Of a DNA stretch of 64,000 nt, positions 48,001 to 58,311 are shown piece by piece. The stretch lies in NCBI RefSeq assembly GCF_009730915.1, contig NC_052484.1, positions 1,987,326 to 2,051,325 on the forward strand. The letters are read 5' to 3'. Made by a program: the position numbers and the translations under genes. The number at the start of each line of letters is the position of its first letter. Within the stretch, counting starts at the first letter, position 1. Below the pieces are notes generated by a model. It saw only the letters and a list, made by a program, of their open reading frames with translations. It made no database searches and had not been told where the DNA came from. The stretch is from Dioscorea cayenensis subsp. rotundata. Its lineage: Eukaryota; Streptophyta; Magnoliopsida; Dioscoreales; Dioscoreaceae.

Positions 48001-48040
48001 TGAGGAGGATGATGAGGAAACAAGCTCACAAACCTACTGA
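45023..48040 (+). CDS. RLP4: EIX2-like LRR receptor-like protein, MQI type, intact
   Basis: Single exon, 1005 residues from MEILASVTFFLILSSFCC. An in-frame ATG nine codons earlier (44996) exists, but RLP2 and RLP3 begin at this position. Domain order as in RLP2: signal peptide, SSWEGSDCCNWKGVTC cap, LRR array, island (NERMLEDMRNAVQ to QEYSQN), four LRRs, GNPGLCGPPLNKC, acidic DGSDECESEK. The membrane helix is at about 943-964 (LYLGIAFGFVTGFWAIWG). The 41-residue tail has AYFEF and DEEDDEETSSQTY. No kinase, no frame damage. It is the closest in-window partner of RLP2 and RLP3; RLP5 lies 1.25 kb downstream on the same strand. Role by family: plasma-membrane pattern receptor working with a separate co-receptor kinase. 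Confidence 0.95.
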   Translation: MEILASVTFFLILSSFCCFIIIPSLCSESLNIRCIESEKNSLLDFKSSLKDPHNLLSSWEGSDCCNWKGVTCNNETNHVVSLNIGYWHLFNGLSTAWRIGGELSPSLIALNELNHLDLSSNDFGGIAVPEFIGSMKKLSYLNLSNAGFSGRIPHQLGNLSTLRYLDLNSFYYFHDLYVDSLSWLSRLSSLQYLDMNSVNFGNIGDWFVSISLIPSLSVLKLSHCKLKEFPLSLSFLNLTSLTYLDLSNNEIYSRLPNWLFNLTSLQYLNLQFNQFQGSMPDEFASLISLEVVQLGNNELVGPITQTISFLCKLRTLDLSSNNITGDTASLAEISAGCAGKSLEVLNLRNNNLTGNLSDWLVKFERLDTLDLGHNSLNGVIPGSIGKLSALKYLTLTHNGFNGTLSESIGQLSELILLDLSFNSLDGVISDVHFANLSKLEQLSLASTSLAFGMSSSWIPPFQLKLIGLHLCKLGPKFPSWLRTQKDYSVMDLSNTKIEDAAPNWVWNLSEKFLMLDLSHNLISGKLPATLGFASISILDLSNNKFEGTLPTLASSMEYLDLSNNMFTGNILRFVSYRLPILSHLFLSNNLLSGPIPSSICQDLELYVIDLSNNQLSGELPTCLADLWALTALDLANNNLSGEIPSTLGNMKELRTLHLGGNHFKGELPTALQNCTTLVTLDLGRNEISGSIPAWIGELLPFLRILRLRSNFFNGTIPSQLSRLSSLQILDLANNSLSGTIPPSFGNITAMAQTHKPNERMLEDMRNAVQASVDNYGPFGYMETLLVVIKGREQEYSQNLQYVASIDLSNNQLTGHFPRELCDLIGLQNLNLSSNQLTGRIPDEIGKLKLLESLDVSVNGFTGSIPTGMSVLTLLSHLNLSYNNFSGRIPSGYQLQTFDYTSYLGNPGLCGPPLNKCGSNETIFNKILACADGSDECESEKLGLYLGIAFGFVTGFWAIWGVLLFTKTPSEAYFEFLDKLIDKVPFARNMSRYDEEDDEETSSQTY

Positions 48041-49290
48041 AAATTTAGAAGTTATCAGCATTGCAACTTTACTTACAACTTCTGCATCTTGTACATAAAT
48101 CAAATTGCAACTATTTCCTATTAAAATGGGTTTCCCATCTCTCAAGTTCGAAGTCTTTGCTGCTGTAAAAGGATTTGTTGCTTTCGCTATGCCACTTGGT
48201 CCCGAGATTGAATGAATCTTGCCCACTTCTTGTACCTTAAAACCTCATGTTGTATATGATGTTGACTCTTTATTTTGGCTTAAATTTGCTAGCTAAATTA
48301 GAAGTTTCAGATATTTTTACTTTCCTAAATGTGATAAATAATCATCAAGACATCCTTGTTATCCGACAAGTATAGATTACAAGAAGCATTTTCCGAACAG
48401 ATGAGCATTTGATTTTCTAAACTGTTAACCTTTTGGTGTTCCTACAATTATAATGAATTGGCTAACTAAAGCAGTTTGATCTCCTTGCAATTATGTCCTC
48501 TATCATGATTTCACTTTCTTACATAGTTATTTTTTGTTTCTTGAGCTCAAGTGATTTATCCTCAATACTGTACTAATCATGTCCAGCATACAAATGTGTG
48601 AGACGGAAATCAGTGAAACTGAGAAAAGTCAATAGAAGATCAAGAACACTAGTTCTGGATACCATGAAATTTGGGAAGCATTTAAACTGAATACAAACTA
48701 GCTTACTTACGTTTTATAAGAGCAAATAATCATCGTATGTGACAGCATTTACTTATAAGGACTATGTGAATCTGCTACATATACACAACATAATAATATT
48801 AAACATCTGGCACAAAATTCAAAGATGATACTTGTGAAGTCACTAAGATTGAATTCTATTTTGTAGCTTAGCAGATTTGTCAGTTACCTTGGTCAGCTGC
48901 AAAAAAAAAAATGTCAGTAAATATCTATGACCGGAAGACATTTACAACTAGAATTTTGTGTCTGCAGCTGTGATCTCTTCTTATCTGAAGGAGAAGTGTC
49001 ATTTACTGTATTCTACCTATGCCGTCACGTTACTGCTAAGCACCCTCGGAATACCACCCCACAAAAAAGGAATTTTCAGCTTGCATTTTTACTAAGATCT
49101 ATGATTAGAAGTCATGCATAAGGTCCAATGACTGACCCACTTGGCCTTTGGTTACTCAGGAAAGTTCTCTTATGAGTACAGCATACGACATGGTGGTCTT
49201 TCAGTTTTGACATCTCAACCTTGATGCAATAAATAATTGAGCATTTACTAACATTCTTGGCAGGAAAAAAGGATTTTATATTATTGCTTA
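48041..49290 (+). other. Spacer between RLP4 and RLP5
   Basis: No gene. Shared with the RLP3-relic spacer and, inverted, with the region downstream of RLP2. About 85 bp near 48116-48200 (GGTTTCCCATCTC to GTTGCTTTCG) are not found in the other copies. Confidence 0.55.
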
Positions 49291-52254
49291 ATGGAAAGGA
49301 GGTTCCTCACCTTTGCCGCTGCTGCTGCTCAGCTTCTATTTCTGCTTGGTCTTCTAAGCTCTACACTCAGCATCAATGAATCAAAACTTCAGTGCAGGGA
49401 GAGTGAAAGAGTAGCACTTCTTAAGTTCAAAGATGGCCTCAGAGATCCTCATAGCCTTCTCTCTTCATGGGAAGGTAGTGATTGCTGCAACTGGAGAGGA
49501 GTCAGCTGCAACAATGAAACCGAGCATGTTGTTAGCTTAGACCTTGGATACCGGCATCTCTTTGATGGTCCTAGTACTGCTTGGCGTCTTGGTGGTAACA
49601 CTAGTCCTTCTCTGCTCGGCTTGAAGTATCTGAATTACCTGGACCTCAGCTTCAATGATTTTGGAGGGATTAGCATTCCAGAATTCATAGGCTCAATGCT
49701 AGAACTCAGCTACCTTAATCTCTCCAATGCTGGTTTCAGTGGGAGGATACCTGCACAAATAGGGAATCTCTCAAGTTTACGGTACCTTGATCTGAACTCA
49801 ATTTATTCTTTGCATACTTTGTATTCTGATGAGCTTGAATGGGTCTCTCATCTTTCTTCATTGCAATATCTTGATATGAACTCAGTGAACCTTGCGAAGA
49901 CTAATGATTGGTTTCATCCAATTAATATGATTCCCTCTTTATCGGTTTTACTTCTACCCAATTGTCAGCTTAAAGAGATGCCGACATCACTCTTGTTTCA
50001 CAATCTCACATCTCTTGTTACTCTTGATCTCTCCAACAACCAATTTGATTCCATGCTCCCAAGCTGGTTGTTCAACATGAGCAGCCTTGAATACCTTAAC
50101 CTTCAGTTCAATCACTTCCAAGGTTCTATACCTGATGCTTTTGCAAACATGAGTTCTCTTGAGATCATTCAAATCAGAAACAATGAATTGCATGGACCTA
50201 TACCTCAATCCATAGGCAAACTCTGCAACCTGAGATCACTCGATCTCTCACATAATAATATCAGCGATAACGTGTTGGCATTGGCAGTAATTTCAGGTGG
50301 TTGCGCTGGTGACACTCTGGAGAATATAAATCTTAGAAGCAATGGTCTGACAGGCAACTTGTCAGATTGGTTAAAGAAGTTGAAAATGTTGTCTATTCTT
50401 AATCTTGGCAACAACTTGCTTCAAGGCTCTATTCCACCATCAATAGGAAACATATCTACATTGACAAATCTTTTTCTGAGCCACAATATGTTTAATGGAA
50501 CTCTTCCTGAGAGCTTCGGGCGTCTCTCAGAGCTTACTCTGCTTGATGTTCCTTATAATTTACTCTCCGGAGTTGTGTCCGAAGTTCACTTTGTAAATCT
50601 TTCCAAGTTGGAGCAGCTGAGCTTGGCTTCAAACTCCTTGGCAATCAATATGAGCTCGGACTGGATTCCTCCATTCAGACTGAGATTTATCGGGCTCAGC
50701 AGTTGCAAACTCGGACCCAAGTTTCCTCCATGGCTACAAACACAAAAGAATTATTTTATCATGGATTTGTCATACTCGGAGATTGATGATACTGTACCTG
50801 AATGGTTGTGGACATTATCTCAAGAGATTGATATGCTGGATATTTCTCAAAATCGGATTGCTGGAAATGTGACAAAACTGAAATTCCACGTTGTTCACAT
50901 CCTTGATTTGAGTTTCAACAATCTTGATGGCCCTTTGCCTTCTCTTCCTTCTAGCATTGAATATATTGATTTCTCTAACAACTTGTTTTCGGAGACTCTT
51001 GTTCCATTCTTCAATGAACAAATGCCGATACTTTCTCATTTGTTTCTGTCAGGCTATCATATTCATGGTACAATTCCTGCATCCATATGTCACTACTTGG
51101 AGCTGTACGTTCTTGATCTCTCAGACAACCTCCTGTCAGGAGAGCTCCCAGGATGTTTGGGTGATCTTGCATCATTGGCAGCAATGAACTTTGCGAACAA
51201 TGATCTGTCCGGACAACTTCCTCGCAGTTTGGGAGCTTATAGTTGGCTTCAGTCACTGCATTTGGATAACAATTCCTTCCATGGGCAGCTCCCTGTTGCT
51301 TTGAGAAGTTGCACTCGCTTGGTTACACTTGATGTTGGCAACAACAGACTCTCAGGAAAGATACCAACTTGGATTGGTGAGTCACTGCCATTTCTGAGGA
51401 TTCTCCGATTGCGATCAAACATGTTTTATGGCTACATTCCTCATCAATTATCTCTTCTAACTTCTCTTCAGATATTGGACCTCGCCAGTAATAGTCTATC
51501 AGGAACTATACCCCACATTTTTGGTAATCTCCCTGCAATGGCACTGACACGCAAGCCAAAAGAGCGAATGATGGAAGTATTACAAGGTAATGTACAAACT
51601 AGTGTTGGTTTCTATGGCCCTTCGGGCTATGCAGATAGTTTGTCACTGGTCATGAAAGGAAGGGAGTTGAAGTACAGCAAGAATCTCGGGTATGTGGCAA
51701 GCATAGACCTTTCTGGCAACAATTTTTCCGGTGATATTCCAAGAGAATTAGCAAATCTCTATGGACTGCAGAGCATGAATTTGTCTAATAACAAGTTGTC
51801 AGGAAATATACCCACAAACATTGGTCAGTTGAGATGGTTAGAGTCTCTGGACTTATCAAGAAACAATCTTTCCGGATCAATTCCTTCGAGCATGTCATCT
51901 TTGACTTCATTGAGTCACTTGAATCTATCTTACAACAATTTCACTGGGAGAATTCCCACAGGATACCAGCTTCAAACACTTAATGATCCATCTATGTACA
52001 TTGGCAATCCTGGGCTTTGTGGTGCTCCTCTTGAAAATTGCAAGGCCAATGAGATATACAATGGAACACAACGCGCTTGTGGTGGTGAAATTGATGATTG
52101 TGAATCCGAAATGCTGGGGTTCTATATTGGAATAATTCTGGGGTTTGTTGCAGGGTTTTGGGCTATATGGGGTACTTTGTTGCTCTGTGAGACATTGAGG
52201 AATCGTTATTTCGTCTTCATTGATTGGTTATTTGCACTATCTGTGGAAAAATGA
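49291..52254 (+). CDS. RLP5: EIX2-like LRR receptor-like protein, MEL type, intact
   Basis: Single exon, 987 residues, ATG at 49291 (MERRFLTFAAAAAQLLFLLG). Signal peptide about 1-27, cap SSWEGSDCCNWRGVSC, LRR array, island (KERMMEVLQGNVQ to LKYSKN), terminal LRRs, GNPGLCGAPLENC. The outer juxtamembrane segment is IYNGTQRACGGEIDDCESE, with an added glycosylation sequon and a cysteine pair like the MQI type. Membrane helix about 944-965 (FYIGIILGFVAGFWAIWG). Tail only 22 residues with RYFVF, a YxxPhi-type motif, and no acidic end. It is diverged from RLP1 and RLP6 along most of the LRR array, so it may recognise a different ligand. The slot after RLP3 holds its decayed counterpart. Confidence 0.95.
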   Translation: MERRFLTFAAAAAQLLFLLGLLSSTLSINESKLQCRESERVALLKFKDGLRDPHSLLSSWEGSDCCNWRGVSCNNETEHVVSLDLGYRHLFDGPSTAWRLGGNTSPSLLGLKYLNYLDLSFNDFGGISIPEFIGSMLELSYLNLSNAGFSGRIPAQIGNLSSLRYLDLNSIYSLHTLYSDELEWVSHLSSLQYLDMNSVNLAKTNDWFHPINMIPSLSVLLLPNCQLKEMPTSLLFHNLTSLVTLDLSNNQFDSMLPSWLFNMSSLEYLNLQFNHFQGSIPDAFANMSSLEIIQIRNNELHGPIPQSIGKLCNLRSLDLSHNNISDNVLALAVISGGCAGDTLENINLRSNGLTGNLSDWLKKLKMLSILNLGNNLLQGSIPPSIGNISTLTNLFLSHNMFNGTLPESFGRLSELTLLDVPYNLLSGVVSEVHFVNLSKLEQLSLASNSLAINMSSDWIPPFRLRFIGLSSCKLGPKFPPWLQTQKNYFIMDLSYSEIDDTVPEWLWTLSQEIDMLDISQNRIAGNVTKLKFHVVHILDLSFNNLDGPLPSLPSSIEYIDFSNNLFSETLVPFFNEQMPILSHLFLSGYHIHGTIPASICHYLELYVLDLSDNLLSGELPGCLGDLASLAAMNFANNDLSGQLPRSLGAYSWLQSLHLDNNSFHGQLPVALRSCTRLVTLDVGNNRLSGKIPTWIGESLPFLRILRLRSNMFYGYIPHQLSLLTSLQILDLASNSLSGTIPHIFGNLPAMALTRKPKERMMEVLQGNVQTSVGFYGPSGYADSLSLVMKGRELKYSKNLGYVASIDLSGNNFSGDIPRELANLYGLQSMNLSNNKLSGNIPTNIGQLRWLESLDLSRNNLSGSIPSSMSSLTSLSHLNLSYNNFTGRIPTGYQLQTLNDPSMYIGNPGLCGAPLENCKANEIYNGTQRACGGEIDDCESEMLGFYIGIILGFVAGFWAIWGTLLLCETLRNRYFVFIDWLFALSVEK

Positions 52255-54085
52255 ACAGAAAGGAAGACAACAATCATAAGAATAAGTTACTTGGAAAAAC
52301 TCAAATGGTTGCTGTCTCTGTAAAGTTGATTATGCTAAATAAAAATGTTCACTCTTCACGGCATCCTTATAACACAAGAGTAAATGTATGTGCATGTTAA
52401 GATCCCCAATTGCTCTCACCCTCTAATTTCAACTTCATTATTGACCGATCTCAAGCCTTCTTCTTCAAGTGCTCTCACCCTCTCATTTTTCTTCACTCTC
52501 CCATGCTTCATCTAATATTGGGAGGATTTTAAGATCCCAATTTATGGCTCCCAACACACTTGTGTTGGGGGTCATGTTCCGTAAAAAACGAGATCCCAAA
52601 AGATAAACAGACTTAAACACACCCCTACTTGAAATCATATTGCTCTAACCCAAATTCCTGAAGTATACAGTATCAATGTACATTAACATGCCTGTGTACA
52701 GTAACTTGGAGGCCGTGTTCCTCATCCAAAGAGTTACACCAGCTTGCACATAAGAACAGTAACACTGTACAGGACCATGTGAACACTAACTCTCTCACCC
52801 TTTGGTTTAAACATGCTAGCTAAACTAAAAATTGCAGAAATTTTTTAGCTATCCTGAATGTGAAAGAATTGTTGAACCGTCTCTGTTTTCCCACAAGAAT
52901 AGATTAGGAGAAACATACTAAATCAATGATCATTGGATTTTCTAAACTTTTAACCTCATGGCATTCCTTCACATGTTATGAAATGGTTAACTAATGCAGT
53001 TTTGCCCAATATATATATATATATATATATGAGAAGAACGTCAACAAAACTGAGAAAAGTGAATAGAAGACGAAGAAAACTAGTTCTTGATGCCAGAAAA
53101 TTAAATAACATGCACTAGGTAAAGATTATTTACCATATGTAAAGACATTAATTATAAGGACTAATTGAATCTGCTAGAGATACACAACAAGAAAATCTGG
53201 CACATCTGACATCAAATCCAAAGACGATACTTGAATGAGCCAATTCAAGAGTCCATTGCAAAGTCGTTAAAGCTTAAATTCTATTTCTACCCATATGAGA
53301 TTTGTCAAATATAGCTTGGTCTTCCGTAAGGGGAAGAACTTTGGTGCCGTTCTGACGATGACCATGGATCAAAGTCTGAATCTTTAAAAGATGTTGAAGA
53401 ATAGAAACTATTATTCACAACATATCCTTTTGCATAATAATCTTTTTAATTCTAGTCCAATTATGTATTCAATTTTTTATTCATGTAGATATTTGGGGGA
53501 CCCACATACAGACAGAAATTCAATTCTTTTTCAACCTATACAATGAATTTGTCAATGGCCTTAGTTGCAAGGAACAAGGAGAAGGGAACATATAATGTTT
53601 GATAATGATCCATGTGTTAAAATTTTCAGTTTGGAGATGTGCTCTCCCCATTTAAAGATTTGTCCTTCACTATGTTCCAACATCCTTGTAAGACTGTTTC
53701 CCTTATTTGACGTAGGATTATTTATTTTATTCCTCAAACAAACACATTGTGATGCCCACAATTGAAGAACCACATATAATTGCTATGCTAATGACTTGAT
53801 CTAGGACTTATTTTTATATGTTCACATGGAAGGGGATGTATTACAAGCAGTTATGAATGGGTTAAAAATTCTCCAACTTGGTTTTTCAGAAATCCTCACA
53901 TAGTCAAATGAATTATATTATGTTTCAGTCCGATTTGACCTCTTCCAAGGCCACAATATAAAACACATTCTTGGCAAGGCATAAGTGAAATTGGAATTCA
54001 GTGTAATGTTGACTTCTTAACCATGCTGCAATAAATAATCTAGTGTTTGCTAACATACTTTTGCATCGTTCTCTATTGTTGCACA
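52255..54085 (+). other. Spacer between RLP5 and RLP6
   Basis: No gene. Contains a (TA)n tract near 53009-53031. From about 53220 it matches, inverted, the RLP1 upstream region (6120-6540). Confidence 0.6.
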
Positions 54086-57046
54086 ATGGAACTCCAAAAG
54101 AAGTTCCTCATCTTTGTGCCTTCTGCTCAACTTATATTTCTGCTTGGCTTTCTAATCCCAACACTCTGCATCAACCAATCAAAACTTCGGTGCAGAGAGA
54201 GTGAAAGAGCAGCACTTCTGGAGTTCAAAGAAGGTCTCAGAGATCCTCATAGCCTTCTCTCTTCATGGGAAGGTAGTGAATGCTGTAACTGGAGAGGAAT
54301 CATCTGTGACAATGAAACCCAGCATGTTGTAAGCTTAGACCTTGGATACCGGCATCTCTTTGATGGTCCTAGTACCTCTTGGCGTCTCAGTGGCGAGATT
54401 ACTCCTTTGCTCAGCTTGAAGCATCTGAATTACTTGGACCTCAGCTTCAATGATTTTCGAGGAATTGACATTCCTGAATTCATTGGTTCAATACAAGGCC
54501 TAAGCTATCTTAACCTTTCTAATGCCGGTTTTGGTGGGAGGATACCTTCACAGATCGGGAATCTCTCAAGATTACAGTACCTCGATCTGAACTCATTCTA
54601 TTCTTGGTATACTTTATATGCTGATGATCTTCAATGGCTTTCTCATCTTTCTTCATTGAGATATCTTGATATGAATTCCGTGAACCTTGCAAACGCTGAT
54701 GATTGGTTTTATGCAATTAACATGCTTCCTGTTCTATCAGTTTTATATTTTCCAAATTGTCAGCTTAAAGAGTTTACAACGCCTCTTGCAGTTCCCAATT
54801 TAACATCTCTTGCTAGTCTTGATCTTTCAAACAACCAATTCGTTTCTATGCTTCCTAACTGGCTTTTTAACATGAGCAAGCTTGAGTGTATTAACCTTCA
54901 ATTTAATCAAATACGAGGCTCTATACCTGATGCTTTTGCAAACATGACTTCTCTTGAGGTCATTCAACTCAGGAAAAATGAACTGCTCGGTGGTATCCCG
55001 CAATCCATAGGAAAACTCTGCAATCTCAGGATTCTAGACTTATCATCTAATAACATCACTGATGATGTATCCATATTAGCAACAATTTCAAGTGAATGTG
55101 CTGGAGGTACTCTGGAGATTCTGAATCTGAGAGGCAATAATCTGGTGGGAAACTTGTCAGATTGGTTAGCGCATTTCAAAGTTCTGACATATCTTGATCT
55201 CGGCAGCAACTTGCTTCAAGGTTCAATTCCGGCATCCATAGGAAACATATCTACACTGAGAAGTCTTTTTCTGAGCCAAAACACACTGAACGGAACTCTT
55301 CCAGAGACTATGGGGCAGCTCTCCAGGCTCAATTTATTTGATGTTTCACATAATTCACTCTCCGGAATAATATCACAAGTACACTTTCAGAATCTATCGA
55401 AGCTCGAACACCTGAGCTTGGGCTCAAACTCATTTGTGTTTAACATGAGTTCTGATTGGGAACCACCATTCAGATTAAGACTCATCGGATTGCGGCGCTG
55501 CAGAATTGGACCGAAATTTCCTCCATGGCTGAAGAAACAGAGGGATTACAACATACTGGACTTATCCTATGCTGAAATCAATGACACAGCTCCTGATTGG
55601 ATTTGGAACTATGATCAACACATCTTTCTCTTAGATATTTCTCACAATCAGATTGCCGGTGAGGTCCCGGGAAGACTGAAATATGCTAGCATGTCAATCA
55701 TTGATCTAAGTTTCAACCAATTTGAGGGACCATTGCCTGGCTTACCTGCTAGCATTGAGTACATAGATTTCACAGGCAATGCATTTTCAGGCACTATTTT
55801 TCCCCTCTTTGCTCAGCCAATGCTTATTTTCTCTCATTTGATTATCACCGATAACATCATCAATGGCACAATCCCTGACTCCATATGCAATTACCTCGAT
55901 ATGTTTGTCATCGATCTTTCTAGCAACTTGTTATCCGGTGAACTTCCTGAATGTTGGGCTGATCTTGGAGATTTGTCTGGCTTAAACCTGGCAAACAACA
56001 AGCTAACTGGCAAAATTCCAAGCAGCCTCGGAACACTTAGTTGGCTCCAAGCACTGCATTTGAATAACAACTCTTTCCATGGAGAGTTACCAACGGCTTT
56101 AAAAAGTTGCACCATGTTGATAACTTTTGATGTTGGTGACAACAAACTCTCCGGAGAGATACCAACTTGGATTGGTGAATCACTGTTGTACCTTAGAATT
56201 CTCCGGTTAAGATCAAACATGTTTAATGGCAACATTCCTGCACAGCTTTCCCTTCTCACTTCTCTGCAGATATTGGACCTTGCCGGTAATAAATTATCAG
56301 GAAACATACCAAGTAGCTTGGGTAACATCAGTGCAATGGCACAGACACACAAGCCAGAAGCAAGGATGATGGAAGTTTTGCAAGGTGCTGTGCAAAGTAG
56401 TCTTCATAATTATGGCCCTTCTGGTTACAGTGATACCTTGGTGCTTGTAACCAAAGGCAGGAAGATGGAGTACACCAAAAATCTTCAGTATGTGGCAAGC
56501 ATAGACCTTTCAGAGAATATTTTGTCAGGAAATATTCCTCATCAATTAGCAAATCTCTATGGACTGCAAAACTTGAATCTTTCTGGTAACAAGTTGACCG
56601 GGAAGATGCCAGAAAATATTGGTCAGTTGGAATTGCTAGAGTCTCTGGACTTCTCAAGAAACAATCTTTCCGGTTCGATTCCTTCAAGCATTTCTCTTTT
56701 GACTTCATTAAGTCTGTTGAACTTGTCCTACAACAATTTGTCGGGAAGAATCCCCACCGGGCACCAGCTTCAGACACTTAATGATCCATCCATGTACATA
56801 GGCAATTCTGCTCTTTGCGGGCCTCCACTTGAAGAATGTGAACAGAATGAGACACACTCTGCCACACTACCAATCAAAGATGATGAGGAGTCCAAAATGC
56901 TGGAATTTTATATCAGTATGATTCTCGGCTTTGTTGCAGGGTTTTGGGTTGTATGGGGCATTCTGTTGTCCATTGATAGTGTAAGGTATGCTTATTTTGA
57001 GTTTACAGATTCGTTGTTAGAGAGGTTATCCTCGGCATTCAGGTAA
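54086..57046 (+). CDS. RLP6: EIX2-like LRR receptor-like protein, MEL type, intact
   Basis: Single exon, 986 residues from MELQKKFLIFVPSAQLIF; an upstream extension lacks an ATG. Signal peptide, cap SSWEGSECCNWRGIIC (one Asp changed to Glu), LRR array, island (EARMMEVLQGAVQ to MEYTKN), terminal LRRs, GNSALCGPPLEEC where the family norm is GNPGLCG. The outer juxtamembrane part (NETHSATLPIKDDEESK) lacks the cysteine pair of the MQI type. Membrane helix about 941-961 is FYISMILGFVAGFWVVWG: the first glycine of the usual GxxxG repeat is Ser. The 25-residue tail has YAYFEF. It is the intact counterpart of the frameshifted RLP1, about 50 kb away in opposite orientation. Confidence 0.95.
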   Translation: MELQKKFLIFVPSAQLIFLLGFLIPTLCINQSKLRCRESERAALLEFKEGLRDPHSLLSSWEGSECCNWRGIICDNETQHVVSLDLGYRHLFDGPSTSWRLSGEITPLLSLKHLNYLDLSFNDFRGIDIPEFIGSIQGLSYLNLSNAGFGGRIPSQIGNLSRLQYLDLNSFYSWYTLYADDLQWLSHLSSLRYLDMNSVNLANADDWFYAINMLPVLSVLYFPNCQLKEFTTPLAVPNLTSLASLDLSNNQFVSMLPNWLFNMSKLECINLQFNQIRGSIPDAFANMTSLEVIQLRKNELLGGIPQSIGKLCNLRILDLSSNNITDDVSILATISSECAGGTLEILNLRGNNLVGNLSDWLAHFKVLTYLDLGSNLLQGSIPASIGNISTLRSLFLSQNTLNGTLPETMGQLSRLNLFDVSHNSLSGIISQVHFQNLSKLEHLSLGSNSFVFNMSSDWEPPFRLRLIGLRRCRIGPKFPPWLKKQRDYNILDLSYAEINDTAPDWIWNYDQHIFLLDISHNQIAGEVPGRLKYASMSIIDLSFNQFEGPLPGLPASIEYIDFTGNAFSGTIFPLFAQPMLIFSHLIITDNIINGTIPDSICNYLDMFVIDLSSNLLSGELPECWADLGDLSGLNLANNKLTGKIPSSLGTLSWLQALHLNNNSFHGELPTALKSCTMLITFDVGDNKLSGEIPTWIGESLLYLRILRLRSNMFNGNIPAQLSLLTSLQILDLAGNKLSGNIPSSLGNISAMAQTHKPEARMMEVLQGAVQSSLHNYGPSGYSDTLVLVTKGRKMEYTKNLQYVASIDLSENILSGNIPHQLANLYGLQNLNLSGNKLTGKMPENIGQLELLESLDFSRNNLSGSIPSSISLLTSLSLLNLSYNNLSGRIPTGHQLQTLNDPSMYIGNSALCGPPLEECEQNETHSATLPIKDDEESKMLEFYISMILGFVAGFWVVWGILLSIDSVRYAYFEFTDSLLERLSSAFR

Positions 57047-58264
57047 ATGATAGAATGAAATTCTAGTAGCCAACAATTTTTGTATCTTTCACCAAAATGT
57101 TTATTGCATGAAAGGATTAAAGCCTATAAGAGTCACATGAACTCACCCCGGTTGTTGAACAAGCTTCCAAAATAATTGTGTGAACAGTTTTTGTTCATAA
57201 AATTACTTTACATCTGGCAGTACATTTTTTTGCTGTGAAATCAAGCATGGAAGTCGACAAAAACACACAAATTACCCATGAAAGTCAAAAATCAACATTA
57301 AAACACACCACAATAAAAGTATACAACATGAAATGTGTGCCCTATAATTTTAGAGTGAATGGTAATTACACAGATTTCATTAGCATAACATGTACTATTG
57401 ATAACATTGTAAAGATTAAACAAACAATCTGAAATATGTACCTCATGAACTAGAAATTCTCCATGGAATACAGAACTTTGAGCCTGTTGATAGGAAAGAT
57501 CAAAGAAAACATTGATTAGAATCTTTAAACATATCAAGAATGATGTTTAGGTTCACTACTTGCAAAGATTTGCAATATCTTTCCCTTCAGGTTATCAGCT
57601 CCAAGACATCTTATGGTGAAGAAGATATCAGAATGTGAGATTGAAATACTAGCTAGGGTTTTTCTATGCTGGCAAAATCTAGAGTTTGGGTCAGAGTTTC
57701 GGCTATGTGCATGGGGCATTTAATCTCTAAATCCATTTCAATGTTCTCCAACTAAATGTAGTAATCTTGGAATAGAATTATGATGAGAATTCACAATTGG
57801 TACCTCAATTGAATGCAAATATTGATTTTGGTCCATCATGTGGTAATTTATTTAATCAATGTTTAATCCTGTTAAAAAAAATTGCAAAAGAATAAATTAA
57901 ACTTTTACATAAAATTTTAGTATAAAATTAATATAATTATATTATTAAGGGATTACAATAAAAATATTATCATAATTATGGATAAAGATCAGGGACCAAT
58001 CCTAAACTTCTGCCTTTGGTTACATTGTATATTGGATTAGATTTAGAAGTTATGTTTAACATTTTTATCATGCACTGATAAAAATAAATTCAATTTAAAT
58101 TTTAGTTAAATTTTTGCAACCTAAGGTGGCACCTGTTTGTTTCACAGAAGTGAAACTATCTAGGAGTGGAAGATTTTATGGGATTTGTTTCTCAATATTG
58201 TTGCGAAGTTAATTATGACACCAAAGTCCCACTTCAGCAAAAGTTCAAATTCTTTTTATTATTA

Positions 58265-58311
<47 letters not shown>

